64,000 nucleotides of DNA, from contig NC_088787.1 in NCBI RefSeq assembly GCF_949628265.1, positions 29,874,501 through 29,938,500 of the forward strand. Direction: 5' to 3'. Below the pieces are notes generated by a model that did no database searches, was not told the DNA's origin, and saw only the letters and a list, made by a program, of their open reading frames with translations. Shown here one piece after another: positions 14,701-28,556 of this stretch. The stretch's first letter is position 1. The number at the start of each line of letters is the position of its first letter. The DNA is from Cloeon dipterum (lineage: Eukaryota; Arthropoda; Insecta; Ephemeroptera; Baetidae). Position numbers and translations under genes: made by a program.

Positions 14701-17700
14701 GCTGAGTAATAAAATACGGAGTCTTTTATCTATCCTCTTCCATATGACCTTTACGTGTTGGAATTCCTCACCTCCCAGGGATTGCAATTGAAACTCCCAG
14801 AACATATTTGGAAGGAAAGATGGAAACCTGCAGATGGTAAGTCGATATGCAGATTGCTCTACATACCCTGAATATTACTTGCCTCGGAGCACGCCTTTTT
14901 AAAGGAAATAGGGCTCGATCTCATACCAACTGAGCACGTAAAGCAACACAACCTATCTGCCTTTGGCCTAACATTATTTTTTACGCTTGAAAAGATCCCA
15001 TTCGTTTATCGAGCCCCGAGCTTACGTGAAGGGATCAATTAACTTATAGAAGATATCAGAAATATCCCCAAGGATGAGGCACCTTTATTTGACGTTTGAA
15101 ATAAGTGAGACGGAGAATTTGAGAGGAAGGGTACTTTGTAAAATTTGGCCAGTTCCAAGATGGCCACTTGCGCAGAAAGGGGACGAGAGCAAGCTCAGTC
15201 TTCATTCCGTCCCCGGCGGCCCATTTTTCTGAGCTGGCCACCGGCCACGGATGCTTTGCTGGAGCGAGAGTGGAAGCTGGCCGGCTTAGTGCGCGTCTAA
15301 TGTGTTTCCCCTCGGTGAAACGCGAGCGAGCAGACGTACGAGCGGAGCGAGCGAGCAACAGACGCTAAACGGGCAGGTATTCGCCCGGCGGTATTTCCTC
15401 GTTAAGAACGAGTCCTTGCGCGACCCACTTGGCAGCGGAGACCACTTAAACCGCCGCCAGAACAATATTTCGCAATTTCCTCTTCCTCTCCGCTGTCACA
15501 ATGTTAATCAAATATGTGCACAAAAGAAAAGCGGCGCGTACAAGTTGATGGCAGGAAATAGCGCTGCCTAGCATTGTGGAAAGCAAAAGTCTGGTGCACG
15601 GGGTTAACTCGTCTTTTGGCTCGGCTCCAATCAACCCCTTTATTTCTTGGGAGCAGACATTCCTTCTCACAAGCTCGTTTAACTTTTTCTGATCTTTTCT
15701 CGCGTCATTTTGTCCACTTCTCAAATGTTTGCACTCGATGCTCATCTCCTGAAGATAATAACTGCTTGGTGGCTAATCTACTCTTGCTTTGAGGCACCGA
15801 ATATGTAGGGAACTTTTATAGGAATAACTTTTCTGGAGCTGGTCCAGGAAATTAGCCAGAACATTTAAATTGGCCAAGTTTTCGTCAACCAGAGGGCTCT
15901 GCCAACGTAATTTCCCAACTTCCATTTACCTCTTCTTCTGCAGAAGTGGTACAGAGTATATTTTCGTTTTATTATCAATCCTACCCATTTTTACAAACAT
16001 ACCATCTACATAAAATCAATTTATCAAAAGTTGCAAAATATTGATAGCAAGAGTTTCTTTAACAGCCTAACGGGCTGCAACAAATAATAATATTCCGTAC
16101 GTTCTATACAGTAACTACGAATAAGTGCATATTTTATTAAAAAACTAAACATTTTTATAAATAGGAATAATCTAGGAAACTTGTGAATTACCCAATCAAA
16201 AGATACCCGCCTCCTATAAGAAAATATAGTGAAATGAATGGGATCAGCTCTTTTTCTATTTTTAATCCTAAATTTTCTGGTATTTCCTTCTAGCTTTTGG
16301 ATTATTGTCTAGAGAATTGCTAAATAGTGCACTGCTGTTCATTCTGAGCAACCAAAGCTATTCTTAAAGGATTTCTAACAGCAAAAATTAGAATTTGTGG
16401 GAAGTTTATTGAAATAAAGGAAAACCTTCAAATTGCTAAACTCATCTGCGAGGAAAATTATTTCAAGATAAGGCTTGAGTGAGAGAAATGTCATGTAGCA
16501 CGCTCACATACTGATGATATCGTTAAAATATTTTGATGCTTATTTTATCTTGTTTCGGACGTGGGCTCTGTTGGCCCATAATAACAAACAACGTTGAACC
16601 TTTTACTAATAAAATTCATCATTTCATCATATTAATCAGTTAAGTTATTCGTCAGTCAGTTTTGCACTTAAAATTTTCCCAATCAGACCTAGAAAGCTTA
16701 ACTTTTCCATTTTGTATATACATACAGCAGAGAAAGGATAGGGTGAGATGATTCCCTTGACAAACTCGCCTGAGCAACAAACCCTCTCCATGTGATCCAC
16801 TCTCGCTCAAGGTGGATCTTGCACTCGTGACACGTGTTACGACTCACCACCAATTGTGCAACCACGTGACGAACATGCAAATAGTTTAGCTTGATGCTGT
16901 CCTCTTATCAGTGCACGAGTGACCTCGCATTGAATTAATTCAGCACAAAACCCAATCAGTTGGCGAGATGTAAAATCAACGTCAACGCGCGTTCTATCTC
17001 TTGGCGTCGGTCACAATCAGTATCACGTTCTCTGTAATTTGCCTGCGCTCTCGCAATTGCAGCGCATTCCCAACTCAAGGCCGTGGGAAACTTTCAGACA
17101 GAAAACAAATAAATCCAAAGAATCGCTCTATACATTGTAGTTTCTACCTCTGACGAGCTAGCATTTCAAAGAGTACGTGGAAATGCAGTATTCACAAAAT
17201 TGCAGCTCGGACTGAGTTGCTATACTCAAATTCGTACAGAAAATGCGTTAATGTAAAATGTAAGAGCGAGGGTTGAGGAAAGTGGAGTGTGTTTCTATTG
17301 TGACTGAATTTAAAAAATTCATGCGACGGGAATAGGGTTTGTCCCTTATAGCATTGCACGCACACAGCAACCCGACTTGTGCGTGACTCTTATGTACAAG
17401 TTTTTTATTGTTGTGTTGCATGCTTTTGTTTACATATACTTGTTACTCCCGACCTTGCCTTTACACTAAATCCACTCATTCATTTCCAACCACGTTGAGA
17501 ATGGAAATTGGATTTACGTACAAACAAGCATACAACTCGCAGTCGGCCTGCGCGTTCTCTTTTGTGTATTACACCGCCCGAGAGGGCAGAGCACGTGTGC
17601 GAAAACAATAATGTGCATGCGCGGTTTAAGCAAATTAGCCCGAGCAAAAAAGGCGTTCTACTTTGCGAACTGACAGAACCAGCTTTTGCGGTTTTCTCGG

Positions 17701-20519
17701 CAAAACGCAAGAGCCAAGCGTATTTTGCTTTAATTAGCGCAAGCACTAGCTGCTCCGCATTAAAGCTTGTTTAGTTTTATTTAGTTGCAGTTGCACCAGC
17801 CCGTATATTTGCACTTAACATAAATTTCGCTGTTAATTACAATTTGAAATGCAACTGCAATTGTTGGTTAAATATTTTGAGACCGACAAGACTTAGTCTC
17901 AGAGATAAAACACGAACCCGAAACCATCGTCTGAGCTTAAAATTATATTTAGTTTCATAAAACTTGTGTTTTATTTTACCCCCTTCGGTTAATATATATT
18001 TTCTTCTGGAAGATGATCATCTTGTTGCATTTTTTCATCTTCATGCCACGTCATAATAGTAAATGCGGCTTTACAGAGAGCGCGGTGAGATACAGGTACA
18101 TGATGAACATGTCTGCAGGGGCAGCAAATAATCGTATCTGAAAATCATTGAACAAGCATGCAATGTCCGTTCTGCACCTGCTGTGCTACACAAAACACTG
18201 CGGATGTTAACAGAAACAACGTAAATAGAGTATAAAGCCGTTCTTGATGCAACAAACAATGAGCAACCTTGGCGGGAAATTGCGGCGTGGATTAGTTTTC
18301 ATATTCGCGAAGCACGCGAACCAACAGTTGGCGAAATGTAAGCTGCTTTTTTATTTCCCGCTGGAAGAATAAGCCTTGAATTATTCGCGGCAGTTCCGTT
18401 GCACCGCGTTAAATGTGCGGTTTAGCGCAGCAAGCACGGCTGGAAAACAAAACATCTGAGAGCACGATGAGGAATATGATTATGCAAAGTTTTTGTTTTC
18501 GTTTCATTCTTATTCTTCTGCCCGCCCGGCTGCAAAGCGAGAGTGGAAGTTGACTTTCATTAAAAAGGCTCGTAAGGAAGCGCACTGCCCGATGGTGTTA
18601 AAGCGGGCGAGCGAACCGTCGGCTTTCGAGGTTACTTTTTCACACTTTCACCCCGTGATAAAAGTGCAACCCCTCGGCTGCTGCACATGGATACTCTCTG
18701 TGTACAGCGAGCATTTCTATTGAAACTCGGGAAAGTGCTCGTATAATTTTACGCTTCAAAAGAGCACGAGCTTTTTTATATTGCTAATAAATTGGCGTGC
18801 GACAAGCTTTTTATCCCCTGCATAAGGTCAGCGCCATATGTTCGTAAAGTAACGGATTTTTTCAGACGGATTTTACAGCCTAGCTATGCGGTCAGCAATT
18901 CGCGGTGATGTTTATGCTGTTCATAAAGGAAAGAAAACCAAAATTTCGACAAGCGGCATAACAAGAATGGTATATATTCCATTTTCTGCTGTTTTTGGAT
19001 TCTGGGAAACTCCCAGATATAACAAAAGCATTTTTAACGAGGGCAAATCTCTCTTTTAGCGGTTTCCGCTATTGTTTTCTGCAAACGCATCAAAGCTTCT
19101 ACATAAAGGTGAAAACAATGCGCGGTTCTATATTTAAATGTGCTTTTTTGCCTCAACTGGAAAATTCGACAATAAACACCATTGTTTTGTTCAGTAATGT
19201 TTTCAGATCCCTACAGTTCATCATTGATAAATACTGCTATCAAATATACATTTTCAGTCACTAACTAATACGGCGTTTTAGATTATCATTCATTTTTTAA
19301 ACAGTGAATTTATATAGTTAAAAATACAAATCAGGAATCACACTTTAAATAAACGCTTTCTCCAAGAGACTAGCGAAATACCTTTTAATCGACTTTGTTG
19401 TCTAATTTTAACGATTGTTTTGGTGCATCAATTAATTTTCTTTTCTTCTAGTAAGTTTGTCCTATTTTGCCATTTTGTTAACTGATTATTTAAATATGTG
19501 CCGATACAACTTAAAACACTAGAGTTCAACTGTTATATTGTCTTTAAAACTAAAGAATACACCTCCTTAAATAACATATCAGTGTCAGAAAGAGAGCATT
19601 TAAAACTTTTTAACCTTGATTAGCATTTCGCACTTCCCGTAGGCCATATAAGCATTGTGAGCTTACCGCCGAGCATGGGGATACAAATAATATTAGGAAT
19701 AACCCATTGAAGATTTAATTCGAAGTATTAAAGTCGCACTTTGTTCTAATTTGGTGATTTATAATTAATGCTTGTTTTACGAACCAAATTTAAACATATA
19801 TTTCTTAATTTCAAACATTATAGTCAGCTTTAGAGAAAGCTGCCTTTCACCACACCGCTTTTTTATATGATAATTTTTATCATCTCCATTGAAACAGAAA
19901 ATTGAGATATTATTCTCCAAGAAATTTAAACAGAACCCTCTAAGAATGTTGCATATATGTACTGATTTTTGTTTAAAAAATCAAATAAAACTTATTTTGG
20001 AAGCATTTATTAGTACATATTGCATTAAGCTTAATAACAAAACCCATCAAAAATTTAGTAAAAAAATTAGTATAAAAATTGATGATTATGGGAGTTTTTT
20101 TTAATTTAGTTCCTAAATGTGTACCGTAAAAGAGCTAATTTTACTTGGTTAAATATAGGGTCTATAGTTGATTACAAAATAGAATATGCGTGAGTGAAAG
20201 AACGACCATTATTCTGCTCAACAACTAAGACACAGTTTAGAAGGACGAAGCCATTGTGAGCCCGCAGACCAGCACAAAATAAACATCGTGTCCTAGTAAC
20301 GCATGAGGAATTCGCACACAAACGCCTGGCAAAGGAAAGAAAACTGTGCCGCGGAACAGTTCTCCTGTGCGGGTAGCATGCATCATTCAACTCACATTCA
20401 GCGAGAAAAATTTGGTTCACAATTTGCGTTGTCGGGTGAATTCTGCAACTTCTCTTACATCTACTTAGTTAAAACAAAATGATAATTTTATTCAAACAGA
20501 AATAGAGCAGTAAAGTTGT
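8725..20519. other. Gene-poor AT-rich DNA with GC-richer islands
   Basis: No gene can be supported. GC-richer islands lie near 8,760-9,030, 9,570-9,850, 12,000-12,420, 15,170-15,500, 17,450-17,760 and 18,290-18,720. The island at 12,000-12,420 is the strongest: it is rich in CpG, contains homeodomain-type TAATTGATT and TTAATTTA cores, and is open on the minus strand only in short frames. These islands could be enhancers or unannotated 5' exons. A short GA tract lies at 13,390-13,403. A 27-nt inverted repeat with 8-bp arms lies at 14,357-14,383. Confidence 0.45.
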
Positions 20520-20569
20520 GAGAGAGAGAGAGAGAGTAACAAGGCCAGAGCTGTGTGTGTGTGTGTGTA
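20520..20569. repeat. (AG)n and (GT)n microsatellites
   Basis: An AG tract at about 20,520-20,536 and a GT tract at about 20,552-20,569 lie 15 bases apart, separated by unique sequence. Simple repeats only. Confidence 0.9.
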
Positions 20570-23500
20570 TACATGTTATAATTCTCAGGAAATGACATGT
20601 TGCATTAAATTGGAAAATTCTAGCTTGTGCGGGGTGCTGGGGATTATTGAAGCAAAGAGATTACATTATGTCTATTTAATGGACGGTGTAAACGCGCGGC
20701 ACTTGCTGCACAAAAGGGCAGCAAGTGGAGAACAAGGCCGGCGTGCGGGGCTCGAAGGAGACCTTGGTAGTGCGATTTCCCAGCTGCAACACACTGACCC
20801 GGGAAATGCACGGTTGCGGAACTCAGTTGCACGATAGCTGTGGCTGACGGAAATGCGCGGGGCTGAATGTGGTGTGTGCACATGTGAGAGTGGGCAAAAA
20901 AACTACACCACCTCGTTGCCGCTGCGAGGAGGATGCAATTCACACCCGGCAAGGCTGACGATGCGATGAAGCCGCACTCGGCCAAGAATAAATTGCCACA
21001 ATAGAGTGCAGATCGATGCCAATTTTGTCTTGATATTGCTTCCCATGCAAATTCAGTTGGGAATTGCGGACACTTTACTGTTATTTGGCTTGGGAACTTG
21101 TCTCTCTTTTAGCTCGCATGTTTTTTCAATCTGTATATTATACGAAATAAAATCTTATGTTGGAGAAATGATCGAGAACATATGAATAAAATTTCAAATT
21201 AATGTTATTCATACAATTTGCAGTTTACAATTAACCCTGATTGCCTCGCACAAAGAGACAAGTCATATATGTATAGGGTTAAAATTTCAACACTATCTTT
21301 TATTGCACTGTGTGTGAAAGGGAATTATTTTATGATTTAAATTCGCTATTTGAGTCCTCCTATAATTTTTAAATGGAAAAATTTAAAAAAGGTCTTTCCT
21401 CCCCTATTTTGGCCCAATATTTTTTATTGTAATAATTCTACTCTTTTGAGATTTCAAACTCGCTTATTTTAATGAATTTTTTATTTATTTTACAAAGCCG
21501 CACTAATGTGGACATTGTGGATCAACAAGCATTTCAAAAGAATGCGAATGTGCTTTCGGCGTGTACTTTTCTGCCACATTAATGTGTGCACGTTGGAGGT
21601 AAAATCATGAATAAGGCAATAATACATCTGGAAAATATGCCGATAAAATATATTTATTACGGAAAGAGCTCTACGCAACTTTCCAATGCGAACGAGGAAA
21701 TCGGAAGATAAATTTTCGAAAGGGCTTTTCACATTAACCCTTCATTCAGTGTAGAACAAACAAGAGAGCTTCAATTCAAAAAGTATAACGAGCAAAAGCG
21801 GACGGCGAGGCGAAGTCAAACACGCGGCATTTGAACATTTGCGCGTAACCACGTACGTATAAAGTCTGCAGAGTGATTCAAAACTCGAAACCCATAATAT
21901 CTGATGAAACATATTGCGGACGCAGCACAATAGGATGTTTGCCCTGCTTTTGCAGCGCATTTGTAGAGCAACATTGCGTTGGCCGTGTACTTGGCCGCAC
22001 GCGAAAATGTGATAAACTGAATAATACATACATATTAGCATAATGCTGTTGCTGATGAGCATGCTAATTATACAGCGTAGTATGTAGGAAAGGCGTCGGT
22101 AGTTCCAGCTTTTGTGTGCGCTATTCAATATTTTCGAATAGAATTTGTTCGTTATTCACATCATCAGCTAACAAGCTTAACAATAAGCAACATCTTTATT
22201 CTCAAGTTCAAGGTTGCTAAATAACAACAACTCACCCCGCACATGAATGTTTGCCTGCACTACCTCATAATCCGTCAAAATGGAAGAAATGGGAAATTCA
22301 AATTTCCCTCCCCGGAGTTTCTACAGCGACGTGAGAATTTCGCAAGCGTGTTAATGGAAATCATACGTCATGCATAACATATGTAAGACGGAAACAGGGA
22401 GTCATGAATTTCCTTTTGAATACGCCGTAATGTTTCAAATCATTAGCGTGTAGGACCGTAGAAAATATGAACTTTGACTAGATTAACTGTGATTCCGAAA
22501 CATTCTCTTTGGGAACTCGAGTGTTACCAGTGGTAAATTATACTGATTGATAATTAACAACTCTTAACGAATTATAAGCGTATGTAGTTGGATGTTTACG
22601 ACAGTCGAAATAGTTAGAATAGACGCAGATTTGCACTTAAGTTTGGCCAAATTCACAGAAAAAGGATACTTACTGAAAATTGTTTATCGATTACGCGTTT
22701 ATTCCACTTTTATTAAATAAATTATAACGTTGTGTAGCTTACCTTAATCAGCAAATTTGATTTAAACTTTTCAATGCAAATTAAAACTTTCCCGTTGCAC
22801 TGATATCACTGCGTTAATTAATGCAGAGTATAAGAAATATTTGATGGGCTAATACTCACAAAAAAGAATATTATGACCAAATTATGGAAATTTTTAACGA
22901 AGTTTTTTCACGATGAAGATGATGAATTGAAATGCTGGACACTTTCTAGAAGCGAACAAATTTCGGCTTCTGCCAGATACCCAAATTGTAAGTCATGAGT
23001 GAGTTCTTGGCTTTGACCCTCACGCGTGTGTATAAGTATATCCAAAAGCCGTGTAAACCATATATATAGAATAGCAATAAAACATGACGGGAAAATTGCC
23101 TTTTAAAATCTACTGAGCTATTGAAATATTTATTAGACACCAAAAGGTGTACAACAGACATAATATACAGAGTAATTAAACTGAGCTACCTAAATTGTAT
23201 AAAAACGTTTAAAAATAGTCTCCTTTTTATCGAAAAATGACTAAAATTGCTACTCTGACTATCAGTTATATTTTCATTTCGCAACATCAGTAATATTACG
23301 CACTATTTGCTATAAATGTTTGATTTGAGCCATATCACGCATCGTTTGCTCTTTCGTACTAATGTGCTTCATTCTCTCAGTTTCTGTCAACAAAAAATCC
23401 TTCATAATATGGAGAACCTTTATTAAACTAACAAGAGCGATATTCAAGTGCTAAAGCCAAGACTTATTTGGGAACTGTGCAAACAAAATGTGGAGAATTT

Positions 23501-26500
23501 AAACTCAATATTAGTTTGCGTCCAGCAAAAACAAACAAATAATGAGTGTGACACATCAAACAAAGGCGTTTCCTGCCCTGGATATGCCAAACATTACTAA
23601 AACAGCAGAATATATACCCTCTGTGCTGTCTCTTTTTGATTTTCTGCCAGTGCTGAAAGCTCCGGGGAAATACGGTAAACTCTCCGTCTTTTTTCGCCGT
23701 CCTCGCGCGTGCGATGATGAATTGCCCGGCGCAAGCAGGCAAAGCCGAGCCCCAAACCAAGAGGCAAAGAAAAATGTGCATTTGCTTCAGCAGTTGAGCA
23801 CACTCAGAAAACAAAGGAAGCAATTAGCGAGATTGCCGAGTGAAGCGACCTACCACAAGGATTTTTCATATTAAACTGAATCTGTCCTTGTGTGCATATT
23901 ATATGTACTTCCAAATCAAATAAAATCTCTTTCCAGAGGCAGGCAGGGAGCAGAGCATTCATTTTTCCTAGCGGAAGAGCTGGAGCTTAATCAGAGCAAA
24001 ACTGCTGACACGATTACCCGTGGATTGCTTTCCGTGCAATATAGCTAGCAGGCCGAGAGCCAATTTGCATTGCGGAAGAGTAGAGAAAAGAGCGACTGGA
24101 GGAGGTGTGTATGTGTGAGTCAGCTCGAGTCGCTGAGCGTGAGAGTACTATAGTGTAATGGTGTGCAATCACTATCTCGCGTCTAATTGCGTCGTCCTAT
24201 CTGTCATCAATTAACTTCTGAGGTAGAGCTGAAATTGCTAATGTTGGTGTTTACTACGCGAGATGAAAAAACTGTGAAATTTATTCCATCAAAAGTTAGG
24301 CTTAGAGGGAGGTTTATCCCAAAATTGGTTTTGAATAATATTTCGCAAAAAAATGTTTAGAGGACATTTTTTAATGTTACTATTTGTTAACCTCTGCTAA
24401 GTACATCCCGTGGGTCATGAGAGTCCCAATAACACCGCAGAGTGGATAACATGGGGCTCGAGTGGCCAGCGATCTTGAATAACTATATTTTCAATACTGA
24501 AAATGAGTGAGTGAATTATTGGTAAATTTTTTTGAAATTTAAATAAATTCGCTTTTGTACTGTTTATTTGACCCACAGTTTTCTTCGCAAGTAAGCCCAT
24601 CCAAAAAATACCAATGATCTTTTCTAATTACAAAAAATCATCCAAATAATTCCAATGCGTTTATTTGAACTGCTTTGTTTTAATTTACTTTATTGGTTCC
24701 CTCGACTTCCCTAATTCATTCGAATAGCATAAAAAATGGATCTTGTATGAGTTGGTGGAATTTTGTGTCTGTCTGCTGGGAAATCATCTTGAATTCATGA
24801 AAGGAGTTTTGATCGCAAATTCGCCTTCTATACCAATCCAAAATTCTGTAAACCTGGAGCCAAAAGCGAGCTTCATTTGCTTTGTGAAACTTTCTCCCAA
24901 TCTTAAAACCCGAGCTTATTAGTGTAGAATGAAAATGAGAACATTAATTTTAGAAGCATTTGAAAAGAGAGGCACGCCAAAACAAAGTGATGATGTGTGT
25001 GGAGACAAGGTCAGAATTCTTCCCACTGAGCTATGGTTATTTGAAGTTCTGGTTGCGTGGCTGCAGGCATCCTGCAAAATGGAGCAAGCGCTAATGGAGT
25101 TCAGAGAAGAGAGCGTTTTGCTTCTTGATTGATTAAAGGGCGGAACTTTCATAAAGCGAGAAAAAACATGTAACTAACCTAGCAGCTTCGACAAACTTCT
25201 TTCCAAGTGTGAAAAAAGCATAAAATGTTTCAGTTTCAGCTCTCTTGCAACGCGCGCATTTTTTGCTACAAAAGTTTGTCACGAAGGTGCGGTAAGAGTT
25301 CTTTACGCCAAATATATAAAAGCATGTATTGACATTCTACCTTCAGCCCACTCAAAAAAATAATGAAATGTATAACTTTTCTCCTAGGCAAGTTCAATAT
25401 TTACCAATGTCTTCTCAAAAATTATGTGATAATAAAGTAAAAGGCAAAAAGGTAGATGAAAACGCACAACACGATAGAAGATCTAAATATGTAACAACTT
25501 CCCAAGTATATCCTTTATTGCATTTTCAGTCCGTTTATGGCCCCACGCTTTTGACCTTTTGGGCTCTCCACTGCTTCCAACATGCAAACAAGCTCCTTCA
25601 ACGTGATTCCTGCGAAGAATGGATTCAAAGGATCAAGTTTCCGCAAATCCTTGTGCCGTCAACGAGGCTCAAACGTTGATCAGGTATAAAATAAACAAGA
25701 ATCGATACTTTCTTTTTGATGTAGTCTATCCCTGCTTGCAAAAACGACGTTCGCCCGACCTGTGCCCTGTAATAAAAAAACAAGAGTGGAGTACATGTGC
25801 AAATATGTTATCAGAGAGAATGAAATTAGAATTAAAGCGAGAGCTGACAATTAAGCACGGAGACCGCTTGGGAGCCTTTGGAGCGAAAAGCAGCAGCAAG
25901 ACGGTGCGGTGCTTCTTGAATGCGTTTCCCTTGCGAGAGCGGCGTGCTAGCTCTTCACACTTTCGCTTGTTCGCCAGCCTGAGTCAAAGAGCACCTCTCG
26001 TGTAAGCCAATTAACAGCGACGCTGAAACGAACACCTTGCTCGCAAAATTACGCCGGCGCTCCTTATTCGACGTTTTATTCCACCAAGTGAGACTTGTCT
26101 TTTGTTCCGTAAAAAAAATTGGATACACCCTTGGCCGTGAACATCGCCGTATCTCATCGCACTTTCGCTCACGTTCACCGCACATTTACGCCGACCGTCC
26201 CGACCAAACGGGAAGCGAGAGTACATCCTGTTGCAAATCAATATGGGATAGTTTATGTTATGGCTGACGCGTCCAAACGCTGATGCACACCTTGCAGCCA
26301 TGCTATTGGACTTTTATGGAAAATTAACTTTCTCTTCGTGATAAAGTTCACTTGAGCTGGCTAGATTTTTTTTAATATCGAAATGAGAATAATTTTTGCT
26401 GAAGTTTTCAAGCCCATGATACGTATGTACTATTGATCCTTATCCCTTTTATTTATTACGTTTTACTCTCCACATTTTATTTTAAAGACTAGGATTGTCC

Positions 26501-26615
26501 GCACGCACGCGTGGTGTTAAAGTAACTTTATTACTGAACTGATGTATAAATACAAATAAAATATATCTAATCTAATGAAATACCTTCACCTGATCCAGCT
26601 CAAAATCTATTGACA
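20570..26615. other. Gene-poor DNA, no supported gene
   Basis: Open frames of 110-128 codons occur on the plus strand at 23,542-23,874 and 25,619-26,005. Both begin with ATG, but neither resembles a known family or has convincing splice context, and the first overlaps a similar-sized open frame on the other strand. GC-richer islands lie at 20,670-20,990, 23,640-23,880 and 25,850-26,280. Nothing here is annotated as a gene. Confidence 0.4.
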
Positions 26616-26690
26616 AAATGTAATGAGGAAAAAGGTCTTGAAATATATAAATTAAAAATCAAATAAGTTTTTGGTTAAACAAATTGCAAA

Positions 26691-26696
26691 TTTATT
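26691..26696 (-). terminator. Poly(A) signal of the left duplicated copy
   Basis: AATAAA on the minus strand, about 220 bases beyond the stop-codon position. The equivalent signal is present at the same relative place in the right copy. Confidence 0.5.
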
Positions 26697-26915
26697 CTAC
26701 TCACGAAGGCGAAAAGAAGTAATTAAAAGTGTCACCCAGACACACCTATATTTTTTGCGCACTCTGATAAAATATGAATGTAAAAAGCACTTTCAAGCTG
26801 CGTCAGCCGACACCGCTTGCGGCAGATAATGGGTATTAAGACTGTGTGAGAATTAGAAATAATATTTTTCATTTCATTTTGCTTGGAGATATAAAAATGA
26901 AATGAAAAAAATTAA

Positions 26916-28419
26916 TTATTTGAAAAAGGAACCAAACATTGAACTAAGGCAGTCACCACTCTGAATGGTTTTCATAGCCTTCATGAAATTTAAATTTGGG
27001 CAAATTGCACAGTCTGATTTATTTTCCTTTACTATCGGCTGAGAGATGAACGAACCCAAGATAGGAAATCCGATGTAAAAGATTCTATTTTTTCCGCCAG
27101 ATTGAGCATTATTCAACGATTGTGTAGTGCGTCTATTTTCGTCCTTTCCCGTGCCAGTTTGGTTTTTCGAGTTTCTGTCAGAGCAGTTGCTATTATTATT
27201 GTGTCCGCCAACCAGCAACATCATAAGGTAGTTTTTGATGTCTCCCCGATCCTGCAGTAGGTATATAATCGTTCCCTTGTTCACCATTGCCATTACCATC
27301 TTCCTCGTACTTTCCATTTCGAGACTGCTGAGCACCTTGTTCTTTGCTGCTGTCGTCCCTTCTTCCACCACCCCGTCCTCCACCGCCCTTGTGAGGAGAT
27401 CTCCTGCTCCGCTGCAGCTTCTCAGAACATGGCTGCAGAGGCACCCGCACCGGGCAACCGTCCTTCAGGGAAATGCTCTTCCTGAACTTCCGTCCAGACG
27501 AGAATTGAGCGTGTCTCCTCATGCGAAAGCGTCTCATCCCTAATCCATCCCACCAACTGTGCTTACCACTGGTGACGTTCATGGTGGCGTTTGTTGGACA
27601 GATTTCCCGAGGGTTTGGGGTTGTCAACTGGCAATTATTGCAGCCATCTCGAAGGCCTCCGCCAGCAAAGCCAAAGGACGAGAAAAAAGGCATTACCACA
27701 GTGGTCCAGTCCGCGTCCTCCGCGATCCGCAACACTTCCACACCTTTGTGTTTACACGTCCCGCTTTTCCAATCATAAGCGCTCAAAGCGATCTAAACAA
27801 GGACGATTTATGAAAAGGGTGAAAACTTTTATTATTTTATTCATTTAGCAGAGAGTAATATTCCTCAATGTATGATGCTACTAAAGGCGGATTTGAAACT
27901 AGGATTAGTGGCTACTAAGAATTCTCACGTTAAATAGCGAGCTGTTTCCACCCCTATAAGTATTAACTCATCGCCTTTAATAAAAAATCCACGCAGTAGA
28001 ATTATATCTGCAGGAAATTTTGAACTGGTGAAATTGAAGGCGATAAACTGAACTCATATTGAATAGAAAAGAGAGTGGGTGACGAAATCTTGTGAAATCA
28101 CGCCACAAAAATTTCAAAAGCCGCTTAAAATTCCATCCTCTATTTAAAACCATTCAATATTGTATTAAGTTTATTTAAATTTAGTGTCCTAATAATAAAA
28201 TATTATATATTTTGCTATTTACTAAATTTTTTCTGTTTTCTATTCCGAAATAGTTTGAGTTGTCAGTTTTTCGTCCACCAAAATGTATGCCCTCGTAATT
28301 TTTGCAGATACACTTCTTACAAAGAGTGGTATAAAGCTATAAAATTGCAAAATAAATTCTGGACTACTCACCAACTGAGCCAAAAAGATGGATAGGAAAA
28401 TGTAGCAGCGGCCCCCCAT
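26916..28419 (-). pseudogene. Truncated, frameshifted paralogue of the mucin-like secreted protein
   Basis: Exon 1 (28,372-28,419) encodes a 16-residue signal-peptide start, MGGRCYIFLSIFLAQL, and ends at a GTGAGT donor. Exon 2 begins at 27,792 after TTTAG. Compared with its neighbour, exon 2 lacks an in-frame piece of about 165 nt after the Gly/Arg-rich stretch and nearly all of the Thr/Ser-rich centre. A TATA insertion near 27,262-27,267 then shifts the frame, giving a stop at 27,196. The predicted product is about 214 aa. Beyond the shift the C-terminal domain is still open to 26,916 and almost identical to the neighbour, including its DCAIC motif, so the shift looks recent or could be an assembly error. 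If transcribed, it would yield a short secreted protein holding only the N-terminal cysteine domain. Function unknown. Confidence 0.7.
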
Positions 28420-28535
28420 AACAGCGACCAACCTACTCCCATGAAAATTTCGCTTGGTTTTCGGCGGGTGATGTCGGCCACTGCACAGGCAGCTGCTGTG
28501 ATGCTTCCGCTGTCAGCGTCGCAATTGAAATGGGA

Positions 28536-28556
28536 TTTCCAAAATGCATATATATA
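28536..28556 (-). promoter_or_regulatory. Possible TATA box of the left duplicated copy
   Basis: On the minus strand a TATATATA run lies about 120 bases upstream of the exon 1 ATG. The aligned position of the right copy reads AATATACC near 32,672. The placement fits a core promoter with a short 5' UTR. No experimental start is visible. Confidence 0.3.

Noticed and set aside
22040..22075. Possible microRNA hairpin around TTAGCAT ... ATGCTAA
   Set aside because: The stem is only about 8 bp; too short for a precursor.
23542..23874. 110-codon ATG-led frame
   Set aside because: A similar-sized frame runs on the opposite strand, and neither resembles a protein family.
25619..26005. 128-codon ATG-led frame
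   Set aside because: Starts within another open frame, no family resemblance, no nearby splice or poly(A) evidence.
27235..27330. A tiny intron removing the frameshift of the left mucin-like copy
   Set aside because: The only GT...AG pair around the lesion would give an intron of about 33 nt, too short to be spliced.
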